Positions 1-10,735 of a DNA stretch of 56,397 bases are shown here, one piece after another (position 1 is the stretch's first letter; each line of letters starts with the position of its first letter). Origin of the DNA: Pseudomonadota bacterium (GTDB lineage: Bacteria; Bdellovibrionota; FAC87; UBA2466); NCBI GenBank assembly GCA_009927005.1, contig RFNV01000193.1, positions 1-56,397 on the forward strand. The letters run 5' to 3'. The notes beneath the pieces are model-generated. The model ran no database searches. It saw only the letters and a program-made list of their open reading frames with translations, and was not told the origin of the DNA. A program made the position numbers and the translations under genes.

Positions 1-35
1 AATACAGTAAAAAGATATACAGGTGTAAAGGTTGA

Positions 36-1283
36 TTAGCCGCTCATTGAGCTTAAGAAATCTTTATTGGTCTTAGTCGACATGACCTTGTCCAACAAGA
101 ACTCCATGCTATCAACAACGTTCATTGGCTGAAGAACTTTTCTCAAAATCCAAACTCGATTTAGAGATTCTTTATCCATCAGAAGCTCTTCTCTTCGGGT
201 TCCAGATTTGTTGATGTCGATACAAGGGAAAATACGTTTTTCCATCAACTTTCGATCAAGTGTGATCTCTAAGTTACCAGTTCCTTTAAACTCTTCAAAA
301 ATGACCTCATCCATTCGGCTGCCGGTATCAATCAAGGCGGTAGCAAGAATGGTTAAGCTGCCTCCATTTTCGATTTTTCGAGCTGCTCCGAAAAATCTTT
401 TTGGCTTATGAAGAGCGTTCGCGTCTACACCGCCTGATAAGATTTTTCCGCTCGGAGGAACAACCGTATTGTAAGCACGGGCCAAACGAGTGATTGAATC
501 AAGAAGAATCACTACGTCTTTCTTGTGCTCAACCAGTCTCTTAGCTTTTTCGATGACCATTTCAGCTACTTGAACGTGTCGAGTTGCAGGTTCATCGAAA
601 GTCGAGCTAACGACTTCGCCCTTAACATTTCGTTGCATGTCAGTGACTTCTTCTGGGCGCTCATCAATTAAGAGCACCATCACGACAACTTCTGGGTGGT
701 TTCGAGTAATTGCGTTTGCAATTTCTTGCATCAACATCGTCTTACCGGCTCGAGGTGGAGCCACGATAAGACCGCGCTGGCCTTTACCAATGGGAGCCAA
801 CAGATCAATTACCCGAGTCGAATATCTCTTGGGATCATACTCAAGATTAAATCGCTCGTGAGGAAATACGGGTCGTAAGTTGTCGAATAAAATTTTATCG
901 CGAGAGACTTCAGGTGGCTCATGATTGAGTTTCTCAACTTTTAAAAGAGCGAAATAGCGTTCAGAGTCTTTGGGAGGTCGAATTTGACCTTCCACCGTGT
1001 CTCCAGTTCGCAACATGAAGCGACGAATCTGCGAAGGAGAAACATAAATATCATCTGGACCTGGCAGGTAGTTGTAATCTGCTGCTCTTAAAAACCCAAA
1101 GCCATCAGGAAGAGTTTCTAAAACTCCCTCGCCATAAATTTGCCCTTCTGCTTCAGTTTGAGCCTGCAAAATAGCAAAAATAAGTTCCTGGCGGCGCATT
1201 CCACCAGGAGATTCAACGCCCAAGGACCGGGCTAATTCTGCAAGTTCTGAGATGGGTTTCTCTTTGAGCTCTTTTAGGTGCAT
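36..1283 (-). CDS. rho: Transcription termination factor Rho
   Basis: 415-aa ORF with the Rho N-terminal domain, RNA-binding domain ([29 protein letters not shown]) and Walker A/B ([26 protein letters not shown]). Confidence 0.98.
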   Translation of the reverse strand: MHLKELKEKPISELAELARSLGVESPGGMRRQELIFAILQAQTEAEGQIYGEGVLETLPDGFGFLRAADYNYLPGPDDIYVSPSQIRRFMLRTGDTVEGQIRPPKDSERYFALLKVEKLNHEPPEVSRDKILFDNLRPVFPHERFNLEYDPKRYSTRVIDLLAPIGKGQRGLIVAPPRAGKTMLMQEIANAITRNHPEVVVMVLLIDERPEEVTDMQRNVKGEVVSSTFDEPATRHVQVAEMVIEKAKRLVEHKKDVVILLDSITRLARAYNTVVPPSGKILSGGVDANALHKPKRFFGAARKIENGGSLTILATALIDTGSRMDEVIFEEFKGTGNLEITLDRKLMEKRIFPCIDINKSGTRREELLMDKESLNRVWILRKVLQPMNVVDSMEFLLDKVMSTKTNKDFLSSMSG

Positions 1284-1416
1284 TTGACTACCTCATGAGA
1301 TTGAATGGATTTTTACTTCGATAAAAATTTGAAGTTGCTGTTGATGTTAGGCCCTTTGGAAATAGCTTATTTGTAAGGCCGCTAATCTTCTAGGAAGATT
1401 TGTTAGGTGTGTCAAC

Positions 1417-1447
1417 TAAAAAGGGGGTGACGTTGGCCACCCCCCAA
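1417..1447 (-). terminator. Rho-independent terminator downstream of the cold-shock gene
   Basis: On the minus strand GGGGGTGGCCAACGTCACCCCC followed by TTTTTAGTT, just after the csp stop codon. Confidence 0.8.
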
Positions 1448-1462
1448 TCAGGCAAAACTCAA

Positions 1463-1675
1463 TTAGGCATTGCCTTTTGTCTTACGGACAACTGTGGCTT
1501 GAGGACCTTTGGGTCCATCGACCATCTCAAATTCAACTTCTTGACCTTCGGTCAAAGACTTAAAGCCTTCTCCCTCGATAGCAGAGAAGTGTACAAACAC
1601 ATCAACGCCGCCTTGTTGCTCGATGAAACCATAACCTTTGTTGTCGTTAAACCATTTAACAAACCCTTGAAGCAT
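1463..1675 (-). CDS. Cold shock protein, CspA family
   Basis: 70 aa, [27 protein letters not shown] cold-shock-domain signature. Confidence 0.97.
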   Translation of the reverse strand: MLQGFVKWFNDNKGYGFIEQQGGVDVFVHFSAIEGEGFKSLTEGQEVEFEMVDGPKGPQATVVRKTKGNA

Positions 1676-1900
1676 ACCTAGATGTCCTCCTAAAGACGGG
1701 GCGACTTTCGGTCAAACCAAACCCAAATTTGGTATGAATTTCTGAATTCCCCCCTACGTACAAACCAACTCTCTAACCAAAAGGAGCTCGTCTGTACGCA
1801 TTCAACACGATGATCTGAAAATGCCGACGGTGTGTCAAGAGGGTTCATTGACATGGAAAGTCAATAAGTTATAATTATTTATACTCTCAAATCACCTCCC

Positions 1901-4252
1901 ATGCTCTTCAAAAAACAAAACAAAAAAGACAATCGTTATTTGGCAACTAATTCCGGACTTAGCTTGAAGGAAACTCCCGTCTGGGGAGACCTCTGGAAGC
2001 TCTTCTGGTGGGGAATCTCAGCTTTCACTTTTATTTCCCTTATCAGCTACTCAGCTTCTGATCCTTCTTGGACTACTTGGTCGACAAATTCTTTATTTAA
2101 AAACTGGATGGGTCGCACTGGAAGCATCCTCTCTGACATTCTTTATCAACTATTTGGACTCACCTCTTTTTTCCTGGTCCTCGTTCTTGTTCGGTTAGGG
2201 AAAAATGCTCAAAGGGAGGAAGATAGCGCGCTCTCCAAAGGTCTAGCTATCACCGCCAGTGTGGTGTTTCTGCTTTCCTTTAGCACCTTAATTCAAGCCC
2301 TGATCCCTCGAACTTGGCTCCCGTGGCAACTCACTTATTCGGGAGGCATTACAGGGGAGCTTCATCTAGCCCTTTGGAAGTATCTTGCTGGACCTTTTGG
2401 TGCGCTTTTGATTTCCTTCATTCTTGCGCTGGCTTCCAGCATTTTATTGTTTCGCTGGAAAGCCATCACACAAGCCCTGCTTCTCTTTCAAAGAATTAAA
2501 TGGGAAGCTCGGCAAAAAGGCTCCTCCATTGGAAAAGAGCTTTTTAAATTGGTTGTTGAGAAGACAAAGCCTTTATTTAAAAAGTCTCCCCCCATTGCTA
2601 CCGCTACGGCTTCAGTTCCTATTTCCACTCCAGCTCCAGCTCCTCCTTTAGCACTGGAGCCGCCCAAGCAGCTTGAGTTGCCAGCGTCATCTAAGGAACC
2701 AGAAATTTCCACTCTTCCGGCTCAAGAAGACGAAGAGATGTTTACTTTAATGAGCGGGTCCAGAACCCCATCTTTTTCTGAAACAAAGCCCAAGCGAAAA
2801 AATATGGGGCCTTTCCAGGTTCCCCCAGTCGCCATGTTGTCGGGAAAAGCGGATTCGAAAGTTAAATCCGTCGATAAATCTTGGTACTTGGAAAAAGCAA
2901 ATATTTTAGTGGAGAAGCTAAAAGATTTTGGCGTCGAAGGTGAAGTGGTTCACATTTCACCAGGCCCGGTTATTACTGTTTACGAGTTTAAACCTGCAAG
3001 TGGCGTTAAGATTAAAGACATTGCGAATCTTTCTGACGATCTCACTCTGGCTCTCAGCGTGCTGTCGGTCCGAATTGTAGCTCCCATCCCGGGAAAACCT
3101 GTTGTGGGTATCGAAATTCCGAGCCCACACCGAGAAATGGTTTTCTTTAAAGATCTCATTCAAGAAACTCCGTTCTACAACGATGAAATCCGAATTCCTA
3201 TTGCCCTCGGACGACTCGCCTCAGGTGAGCCCGTAACAGCAGATCTAGCAGCTATGCCCCACTTGTTAGTTGCCGGAGCCACAGGAACTGGAAAATCGGT
3301 ATTCATAAACACCCTTATCTCGAGTCTTCTGTTTCGCTTCACGCCTCAGCAACTAAAATTAATTCTCGTAGATCCTAAAATGGTTGAGCTTTCACTCTAT
3401 GAAGGAATCCCACACTTGTTACTACCAGTAGTGGTTGATTCGAAAAAGGCTGCTTTAGCACTCCGCTGGACTGTGGACGAAATGGAGCGTCGCTATACCT
3501 TAATGCACCAAGCGGGCGTTCGACATATCGATGGTTACAACTCTCGAATTGCTGAAATGAAAAACCGCGGAGAGACTGCAGAAGATCTCCAAGCGATCCC
3601 ATACATCGTAGTAGTTATTGATGAGTATGCCGATTTGATGGCGGTTGTTCCTAAAGATGTAGAGCTCTCGATCGCAAGACTGGCTCAAAAAGCTCGAGCT
3701 AGTGGCATTCACTTGGTTCTCGCAACGCAACGACCCTCTACCGATGTAGTCACAGGAACCATCAAAGCCAACTTCCCCAGTCGGATTTCATTTAGGGTCG
3801 CTTCTTCCGTTGATTCTAAAACCATTTTGGACAGAACCGGTTCTGAGCGCCTCTTGGGACAAGGGGATATGCTTTTCCATTCTGCTGGATTTGCTACGTT
3901 AAAGCGAATGCAAGGGGCCTTTATCTCGGATGCTGATTTAAATCGAATGATCGACTTCCTAAAATCCCAAGGGGAGCCTGAATACGATGAAAAGATTCTG
4001 CAAGCAGCAGAAGAAGGCGATTTTGCTTCGGGCTTTGGAGACTCCTCAGATTCGGATGAGGGTCGGCTTTACGACCAAGCAGTTCGCTTGGTAACCGAAA
4101 AGGGCGAAGCAAGCATTTCGCTCATCCAACGGCATCTTCGCATTGGATATAACCGCGCAGCCATGCTCATGGAACAACTGGAAAAAGAAGGGGTTGTGGC
4201 CCCATCAACTGGAACGTCCAAACGACGAACTGTTCTGGTTAACTCGATTTAA
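1901..4252 (+). CDS. ftsK: DNA translocase FtsK/SpoIIIE
   Basis: 783 aa with N-terminal TM segments, a Pro/Ala linker, AGATGTGKSVFINTLI Walker A, VVVIDEYADLM Walker B and a C-terminal gamma domain. Confidence 0.97.
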   Translation: MLFKKQNKKDNRYLATNSGLSLKETPVWGDLWKLFWWGISAFTFISLISYSASDPSWTTWSTNSLFKNWMGRTGSILSDILYQLFGLTSFFLVLVLVRLGKNAQREEDSALSKGLAITASVVFLLSFSTLIQALIPRTWLPWQLTYSGGITGELHLALWKYLAGPFGALLISFILALASSILLFRWKAITQALLLFQRIKWEARQKGSSIGKELFKLVVEKTKPLFKKSPPIATATASVPISTPAPAPPLALEPPKQLELPASSKEPEISTLPAQEDEEMFTLMSGSRTPSFSETKPKRKNMGPFQVPPVAMLSGKADSKVKSVDKSWYLEKANILVEKLKDFGVEGEVVHISPGPVITVYEFKPASGVKIKDIANLSDDLTLALSVLSVRIVAPIPGKPVVGIEIPSPHREMVFFKDLIQETPFYNDEIRIPIALGRLASGEPVTADLAAMPHLLVAGATGTGKSVFINTLISSLLFRFTPQQLKLILVDPKMVELSLYEGIPHLLLPVVVDSKKAALALRWTVDEMERRYTLMHQAGVRHIDGYNSRIAEMKNRGETAEDLQAIPYIVVVIDEYADLMAVVPKDVELSIARLAQKARASGIHLVLATQRPSTDVVTGTIKANFPSRISFRVASSVDSKTILDRTGSERLLGQGDMLFHSAGFATLKRMQGAFISDADLNRMIDFLKSQGEPEYDEKILQAAEEGDFASGFGDSSDSDEGRLYDQAVRLVTEKGEASISLIQRHLRIGYNRAAMLMEQLEKEGVVAPSTGTSKRRTVLVNSI

Positions 4253-4268
4253 TGGTACGCTCTCACGC

Positions 4269-4916
4269 GTGAACTGGTTCCCTTTCATACTTTTTTTAAT
4301 TCTGGGTGCGTTTCCTCCTCTGCACTCGGCGCCTTCCAAAGAAGCTGCTACGATTGATTCAATCCAAAAGGCCTGGGATCAAGTCAGCAGCTATCAGGCT
4401 GAATTCAAGCAAGTCATCAAGTCAAAAACTCTGGGGACTCAAGAGGGGTCTGAGGGCAGGTTTTTTGTCGTTAAGCCTGGAAAATTGCGCTGGGAACCTT
4501 CGGTTGGCGGAACGATCCAAATCCTAAACGGTAACGAATTTTGGCAGCTTCGGCAGAGCAAACGGCGAAAACAGACCCAAGTAGACCACTATGCCGATAT
4601 CTCTAAGCTAGTGGACTTGCGGTCGCTAACCTTCCTTTCGGGCAAAATAAATATAAGAAAGTCTTATAAATATAAGATCTTAAAGGATGATTCGTCCTCG
4701 GTATTTCTGGCCCTTTCTCCCCTTGAGGGGGTCGGGGATACGATCCTTGCGGAAATTCTCAAACCCAGCTATCTTCTCGGCGCGTTAAAATTGGAAAGTC
4801 CAGAGTCTGAGACTCGGATTGATTTCAAAAATATTCAAACAAATGTGTCGCTGAAGGATTCGTTGTTTACTTATCAACCTAGCCCTCAGGACATCGTACA
4901 TCATCATCAGAGGTAG
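4269..4916 (+). CDS. lolA: Outer membrane lipoprotein carrier protein LolA-like (probable GTG start at 4269; the listed ORF begins at 4143 inside ftsK)
   Basis: Signal peptide [21 protein letters not shown], then [18 protein letters not shown]...[15 protein letters not shown] typical of LolA. Confidence 0.85.
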   Translation: MNWFPFILFLILGAFPPLHSAPSKEAATIDSIQKAWDQVSSYQAEFKQVIKSKTLGTQEGSEGRFFVVKPGKLRWEPSVGGTIQILNGNEFWQLRQSKRRKQTQVDHYADISKLVDLRSLTFLSGKINIRKSYKYKILKDDSSSVFLALSPLEGVGDTILAEILKPSYLLGALKLESPESETRIDFKNIQTNVSLKDSLFTYQPSPQDIVHHHQR

Positions 4917-4918
4917 TT

Positions 4919-5407
4919 ATGCCGTCGTTCGATATCGTTTTAAAAACAGACCTTCAAGAGGTCGACAACGCCATTAACCAAGCCCAAAAAGAATTGGGGC
5001 AGCGCTATGATTTTAAAGGCAGCAAAAGCAAGATTGATTGGGATAAGAAGAATGAAGTCTCTGTAGTTGGTGACGATGAATATAAATTGAAGGCTGTCAT
5101 TGAAATCTTGGAAGGCAAATTTGCAAAACGAGGAATCTCTCTTAAAAATTTAACGTATTCCAAAATTGAACCTTCTTTTGAGGGTACTGTCAGACAAAAA
5201 GTTACTTTGGCTCAAGGGATCCCCGCAGAGAAGGCCAAAGAAATTAATCGTCTAATTAAAGACAGCAAAATTAAAGTTTCTTCCCAACATCAAGATGAAC
5301 AAGTTCGAGTAACTGGAAAGAAAAGAGACGATCTTCAAGAAGCAATTGCTCTTGTTAAAAAGGCTGAACTCGGCCTGGATTTTCAATTTCAAAATTTTCG
5401 AGACTAG
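4919..5407 (+). CDS. yajQ: YajQ family nucleotide/c-di-GMP-binding protein
   Basis: [37 protein letters not shown] signature; 162 aa. Confidence 0.96.
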   Translation: MPSFDIVLKTDLQEVDNAINQAQKELGQRYDFKGSKSKIDWDKKNEVSVVGDDEYKLKAVIEILEGKFAKRGISLKNLTYSKIEPSFEGTVRQKVTLAQGIPAEKAKEINRLIKDSKIKVSSQHQDEQVRVTGKKRDDLQEAIALVKKAELGLDFQFQNFRD

Positions 5408-5408
5408 A

Positions 5409-6746
5409 ATGGTAGCAACTCCCAACCCCAAAACTATTTTCTTTCAAAGCCTCGGGTGCGTAAAAAACCTCGTTGATGCCGAAGTCATGTTGGGAATTAC
5501 CCAAAAAGAAAACTATCAATTCGTCACTGAGCCAGAAAAAGCAGAGGTCATCGTTGTAAATACCTGTAGCTTTATTAATGATTCAAAAAGAGAATCTATT
5601 GATGCGATTCTTGACATGGCCGAACACAAAAAGAGCGGCACTTGCAATAAACTCATTGTCACCGGCTGTCTCGCTCAAAGATACAAGCCCGATTTGAAGG
5701 TTTCATTTCCTGAAGTCGATGCCTTCGTGGGAACTGGGCAATATCACAAAATTCTCGAATTCATTGATGGCAAAAAAGAGGATGATTTTGATTTTCGTCA
5801 CCCGAAGTATCTCCACAATGAAAACACCCCCAGAATCAACACGCAGCCTTTTTACCGTGCTTATCTGAAAGTTTCTGAAGGCTGTATTAAGGGCTGTGCG
5901 TTTTGTATTATTCCTCGCATCCGAGGGACTCTACGCAGTCGCACAATTCAGTCTTTGGTGGCGGAAGCTGAGAATTTGGTAGCCTCAGGAGCAGTTGAAT
6001 TAAATTTGATCGCCCAAGACTTAACTGATTATGGCAGAGACTTAGCCGACGGAACCAATTTAGAAAGTCTGCTGAAGGCCTTAGTAAAAATTGAGGGCCT
6101 CAAGTGGATCCGAATGCTCTATCTCTATCCTGATGAAATGTCCGATGAGCTGATTGAGCTAATCGCAACCGAGGCCAAAATTTGCAAATACATCGATACG
6201 CCCGTTCAGCACATCAACGACAGAATGCTTAAATTGATGAATCGTAAAGTTCAGGGCCGACAGATTCGAGAGCGGCTGCAAAAGCTGCGAACACGAATCC
6301 CTGATGTCGCGATCAGAAGTACAGTGATTGTCGGGTATCCAGGTGAAACTGAAGAAGAGTTTCAAGAGCTGGTCGACTTTGTGAAAGAGGCCCGATTCGA
6401 TCACTTAGGAGTCTTTGCTTATTCACACGAAGAGAACACAGCCTCTTACTTTCTAAAAGATCAGTTAACAACAGAAGTAAAGGAAGACCGTCGGGAACGC
6501 CTCATGAAATTCCAGATGGAAATTTCAAAGGAAAACCTAAAACAAAAGTTGGGTCAGATTGTTCCGGTTCTCGTTGAAGGCATCTCCGATGAGTCTGAAT
6601 TTCTTTTGAAGGGACGGCACGCCGGTCAAGCACCCGACATTGATGGCTATGTATTGATCCGATCAGGCGATTTAAAAATTGGAACTATATTGCCAGTTAA
6701 ACTAGAGCGCTCAATGGAATATGATTTTATCGGAAGCGCGGTCTAG
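5409..6746 (+). CDS. rimO: Ribosomal protein S12 methylthiotransferase RimO (start at ATG 5409)
   Basis: N-terminal MTTase domain SLGCVKNLVDAEVMLG, radical SAM motif SEGCIKGCAFCIIPRIRG, TRAM domain. Confidence 0.96.
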   Translation: MVATPNPKTIFFQSLGCVKNLVDAEVMLGITQKENYQFVTEPEKAEVIVVNTCSFINDSKRESIDAILDMAEHKKSGTCNKLIVTGCLAQRYKPDLKVSFPEVDAFVGTGQYHKILEFIDGKKEDDFDFRHPKYLHNENTPRINTQPFYRAYLKVSEGCIKGCAFCIIPRIRGTLRSRTIQSLVAEAENLVASGAVELNLIAQDLTDYGRDLADGTNLESLLKALVKIEGLKWIRMLYLYPDEMSDELIELIATEAKICKYIDTPVQHINDRMLKLMNRKVQGRQIRERLQKLRTRIPDVAIRSTVIVGYPGETEEEFQELVDFVKEARFDHLGVFAYSHEENTASYFLKDQLTTEVKEDRRERLMKFQMEISKENLKQKLGQIVPVLVEGISDESEFLLKGRHAGQAPDIDGYVLIRSGDLKIGTILPVKLERSMEYDFIGSAV

Positions 6747-6749
6747 CCT

Positions 6750-7664
6750 GTGAAGCGCGTTTTCCCTTTTATTTTTCTTCTAACCTCGGTTGCTCTGGCT
6801 GATTATGCTTGGATTCCCAAGCCAGAGACTCTCGTCCTCAAAACGGGTTGGGAACTTTTCAAAAGTGAAAACAACTACGATTCGGTTGGAACAAAAAATG
6901 TTTTAACCACCAACTCCCTCACATCGAGCCTTCTGCAAAACCAAGTTTTTCTGGAAGCGGAATATGGCCTTGGGGATCAGTGGAGCGGAATCTTTCGTAC
7001 GGGTTTTTTAAGCGCCCAAATAGAACCCCTTAATCTAAGCGATCCAACCTTAAGCGGGGCTGGGCTTTTTGATACGACCTTGGGCTTTAAGTGGCGGTTT
7101 AAGCGCGAGAAACCTATTTTGGCTCTGGAGACGGGATTAATTTTGCCTCCCTACTCCACAAAAAATCTTAAAGCAGACGAGCTGGCGTTGGGAGATGGCG
7201 TTTCAGGCGTTCAATTTCGCGTTCACGCGGGCACCCAATTAAGACGGTTTTCATTTTCTCTTTCTCCTGGGCTCCTTTTTCGATTTGGTCGCTTTTCTCA
7301 TCAGGCGTTGTTGGATGCGGCCGTATCCCTAACACTCCAAAAATTTTATTTGCGTTTGTTTCAATCAGCTCAATTCTCAATGATCAAGGACTCAGCTAGT
7401 AGTCAAGGGGCCGAAAACTCGGAACCAGGCAGTGGCGGTTCCTACTCCCGCCTGGCCACCAATCCGGACTTAATCACTCTTGGATTGAAGGTTGGGGCTT
7501 TTCTCTCTCCTCGATTTAAATTGGAGACTTCTGCTTCTCACACAGTCTGGGGTCAAACTGCAGCCGATGGATTTAGAGTTGGCGTTGCCCTCATTACCAA
7601 TCTGGACTTTTCAACGCCTGATACCCGTGAACTAATTAAGGAAGTTCCACTCAACGGCGAGTAA
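6750..7664 (+). CDS. Predicted outer-membrane beta-barrel protein of unknown function
   Basis: Signal peptide MKRVFPFIFLLTSVALA, alternating amphipathic strands; 4 nt after rimO. Confidence 0.7.
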   Translation: MKRVFPFIFLLTSVALADYAWIPKPETLVLKTGWELFKSENNYDSVGTKNVLTTNSLTSSLLQNQVFLEAEYGLGDQWSGIFRTGFLSAQIEPLNLSDPTLSGAGLFDTTLGFKWRFKREKPILALETGLILPPYSTKNLKADELALGDGVSGVQFRVHAGTQLRRFSFSLSPGLLFRFGRFSHQALLDAAVSLTLQKFYLRLFQSAQFSMIKDSASSQGAENSEPGSGGSYSRLATNPDLITLGLKVGAFLSPRFKLETSASHTVWGQTAADGFRVGVALITNLDFSTPDTRELIKEVPLNGE

Positions 7665-7668
7665 TCTT

Positions 7669-8805
7669 CTACTTTCGCGCAAATCGCGAGTACAACCACC
7701 ACGATAGGAATACAAAAACAACATTGGGCGCCCAAACGCCTATCCAAGGAGCCCAACCTCCAGAAAGCGCATAAGAGTTCGCGCCAATATAGGAAAGCCA
7801 ATAAACCGTTGCCAGTAAGAGACATAAAATAACAGCCGTACTTCGAATCCCCCTCTGGCTAATCAAACCAATAGCAAAACCCAGAGCAGAAAAAACTAAA
7901 CAAGCAAAACTAAGCGAGAACCTTCGATGGGTCTCCACCAGAAGTTGGCGATAGGCGGGAGTGTCTGGCTTAATTTCGCCCAAGCGTTGTCGTAATTGAT
8001 TAAAATTATAGGAGGGCGGGCTGTAGTCACGCCACCCACCCCCGGGCGCCCCGACATCTAAATTGATGTCGTAAACATCAAATTCGATTTTCTTCTGAGG
8101 TCCCTTGGGGTCGATTTGCTCTAAATAAATAGTTCCGTCACTGAGTCTGAGGGTGAGTTGGTGCTCCCCATGAGGATCTGATCTCAAAATTCCAGCTTTT
8201 GCTGAAATCGCAACTGGCTGATTTTCCTCTCTCTGGTCGTAAATAAAAACTTTTCTCATTTCATTCTTTAATGGGGTAATGCTTTCAGCAAGAATTACCA
8301 GTCCAAAAAAACCTTCCTGAAAAACGCCAGGCCGCATCTGTGAGATAACTTTTTCACCACTTACTTGGGTAATCATCAACTCAAAGGCCCTATTTCCCCG
8401 CGGTACCGTATATAAGGCCCAATAGGTACAGAGAACTGTCACAACCGTAGCCAACAAAAAATAGGGCAGATAAATCTGATTTAAACTAATTCCACTGGCT
8501 TGTAGAGCAAGGACTTCTCCTTCGGATTGAATTCGCGAAGTCCCCATTAAAACAGCGAACAAAAAGGCTATGGGCACCGCAATAGGAAGAAAAGACAAGA
8601 GAAGATAAGCCGATATTTTGGCAAGCCCAATCAAGCCTACCTGATGAACCACTAGGAATTCACTCAGCCGAATCGCTTGAAACATCAACATGATAAAAAG
8701 AAAGATCCCTGTGCCCAGAACAAAGGTGGGCATAATCTCTTTCAGAACAAAAATAATGAGGTGGGGTGAGACTTCCCAGGATCGTTTTCTCAACATCGTT
8801 GGCAT
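7669..8805 (-). CDS. LptF/LptG family (YjgP/YjgQ) LPS export permease
   Basis: 378 aa, six TM pattern, LLSFLPIAVPIAFLFAVLMGTSRIQSEGEVLALQASGIS motif. Confidence 0.92.
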   Translation of the reverse strand: MPTMLRKRSWEVSPHLIIFVLKEIMPTFVLGTGIFLFIMLMFQAIRLSEFLVVHQVGLIGLAKISAYLLLSFLPIAVPIAFLFAVLMGTSRIQSEGEVLALQASGISLNQIYLPYFLLATVVTVLCTYWALYTVPRGNRAFELMITQVSGEKVISQMRPGVFQEGFFGLVILAESITPLKNEMRKVFIYDQREENQPVAISAKAGILRSDPHGEHQLTLRLSDGTIYLEQIDPKGPQKKIEFDVYDINLDVGAPGGGWRDYSPPSYNFNQLRQRLGEIKPDTPAYRQLLVETHRRFSLSFACLVFSALGFAIGLISQRGIRSTAVILCLLLATVYWLSYIGANSYALSGGWAPWIGVWAPNVVFVFLSWWLYSRFARK

Positions 8806-8848
8806 TATAGCTTACTTTTTTCTGCCTCTGGGACTATAACTTTCTCCA

Positions 8849-10090
8849 ATGGACCAAGAGACACTTTTTTCGGCTGATCGCAGCCAAGCTCCATTGGCTG
8901 AACAAAAAAGACCTGACACGTTTGAACGTTTGGTGGGACAGGGCCATATTCTAAATGATCGATTTCGTCGGATTTTGGAAAGCGACCGTTGGGCAGGTCT
9001 CGTGTTTTGGGGGCCCCCAGGAACTGGAAAAACCTCTTTAGCTAAAATCATTGCGGGCCTTACGAAGAGAAAGTTCCATTTGCTATCGGGCGTTACTTGC
9101 GGAGTTAAGGAAATTAAGGAAGTACTAGATTCCTCAAAGCACGATTATCGAATGGGAAAGCTTGCACATATTTTATTTATCGATGAAATCCATCGACTCA
9201 ATAAAGCTCAGCAAGATGTCCTTCTACCGTTTTTAGAAGAAGGAAGCATTCGATTTATCGGAGCCACGACTGAAAATCCGTCTTTTGAGTTGAATAATGC
9301 ACTGGCTTCCAGATCACTGATTTTTCAATTTAAAGTACTCAGCAAAGAAGACGTCCTCGTCCTTCTGAAGCGAGCAGCCCCGACAACTCAGCAATTCGCC
9401 GAATCGGTTCTGGAGCGGGTCGCGGGCTTGTCTGGGGGAGACGCAAGAAGAGCCCTCACCCTGTTGGATCATCTGTGTTTGACCCGCCCCGAAGGAGAGG
9501 TTATCACCTTAGAAGATTTAGAACGGGTTTGTGATTCGCAGTCGCTCTACTATGACAAACACGGTGAGGCCCACCACGACACTATTTCTGCTTTCATCAA
9601 AAGCGTTCGGGGAAGCGATCCCGATGCAGCAGTTTATTATTTAGCTAGGATGCTTGAGTCCGGGGAAGATCCACTCTTCATCGCACGACGACTTATTATT
9701 TTGGCTTCAGAGGATATTGGAAATGCCAATCCAGCGGGTCTTATGATTGCTAATAGTGCCTTTCAGGCAGTTCACGCGATTGGAATGCCAGAGGGCCGAA
9801 TAATTCTTGCTCAAGCAACTACGTACTTGGCTTGCTCAGAAAAGAGCAATCGAAGTTATGTTGCTATCAACAAGGCGCAAGATGAAATTAAACGAAGTGG
9901 AAATATTGAGATTCCTCCAGCTATTCGAAATTCAGCTAAGAACTACCGGTACCCACACGATCATGCTTTGGCTTGGGTGAAGCAGGAGTATCTGCCAAGT
10001 GAATTAAAGGGTAAGAAGTTTTACGAACCGTCGGTGCACGGTCAGGAGAAAAAGTTTTCTGATTTTTTAAAGTCTCGGCCTCGAGACTAA
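8849..10090 (+). CDS. rarA: Replication-associated recombination protein A (RarA/MgsA AAA+ ATPase)
   Basis: RPDTFERLVGQGHIL...FWGPPGTGKTSLAKIIA...LFIDEIHRLNKAQQD; MgsA C-terminal domain. Confidence 0.96.
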   Translation: MDQETLFSADRSQAPLAEQKRPDTFERLVGQGHILNDRFRRILESDRWAGLVFWGPPGTGKTSLAKIIAGLTKRKFHLLSGVTCGVKEIKEVLDSSKHDYRMGKLAHILFIDEIHRLNKAQQDVLLPFLEEGSIRFIGATTENPSFELNNALASRSLIFQFKVLSKEDVLVLLKRAAPTTQQFAESVLERVAGLSGGDARRALTLLDHLCLTRPEGEVITLEDLERVCDSQSLYYDKHGEAHHDTISAFIKSVRGSDPDAAVYYLARMLESGEDPLFIARRLIILASEDIGNANPAGLMIANSAFQAVHAIGMPEGRIILAQATTYLACSEKSNRSYVAINKAQDEIKRSGNIEIPPAIRNSAKNYRYPHDHALAWVKQEYLPSELKGKKFYEPSVHGQEKKFSDFLKSRPRD

Positions 10091-10686
10091 AGATAGAAAC
10101 GAATCCCTGCATTACCGTAAATATCGACAAGGGCTCCGGGTTTGTAGAAATCAATGCTGTAGGCAGTTGCTTCAACCTCGATTGCCGCGCTTTTTGCGAC
10201 TCTCCACCGAACTCCCAATCCCATCTGACCTGCCAAACCGGTTCTTTTATCCGTTCCCGGGGTTGTCTGACCTAAAGTGGTATTCGTGTAATCCCAAGTC
10301 CGCTGACTCTCCGCAAAGCCCGCGCCACAGAAAACAAAAGGCACAAATGAAGCTCTTTGGCCTGCCAGCGAAATGTCGAGCCCGACCGAATAAATGGCCG
10401 TTTGTACTTTAAAGTTGGTCAAAATATCCGTTGCGCTTAATCCGAGCCGATTTTGATATTGATTCTGAGAAGTATATCGCCCCTCGAGACGAACCTGGGG
10501 GATGAGAATAATCGCCAAGCCGACCGCCCCGGAAATGGTCTGAGAATATTGGCTCACACCCAAGTTGTTTTTAGAGTAGGCCGCCTTTCCAAAAACTTCA
10601 AAATCAGGGCCCGCGTAGGAATTAGGTCCTAAAAGACCAAGAAAAGCCAATGCCAGAACTCCAATTCGACTCAAAGTGTTTCTCAT
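10087..10686 (-). CDS. Predicted outer-membrane beta-barrel protein (likely start at internal Met, 10686)
   Basis: Signal peptide MRNTLSRIGVLALAFLGLLGPNSYA; C-terminal NAGIRFYL ends like a barrel strand. Confidence 0.65.
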   Translation of the reverse strand: MRNTLSRIGVLALAFLGLLGPNSYAGPDFEVFGKAAYSKNNLGVSQYSQTISGAVGLAIILIPQVRLEGRYTSQNQYQNRLGLSATDILTNFKVQTAIYSVGLDISLAGQRASFVPFVFCGAGFAESQRTWDYTNTTLGQTTPGTDKRTGLAGQMGLGVRWRVAKSAAIEVEATAYSIDFYKPGALVDIYGNAGIRFYL

Positions 10687-10735
10687 ACTATTATTGTAGG
10701 CGAGGTACGCCAGTAGAGAAAGGCTGGAATCTGAC

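Noticed and set aside
4143-4268. Upstream extension of the LolA ORF into ftsK
   Set aside because: The signal peptide begins only after the GTG at 4269; the upstream part is out-of-frame ftsK coding sequence
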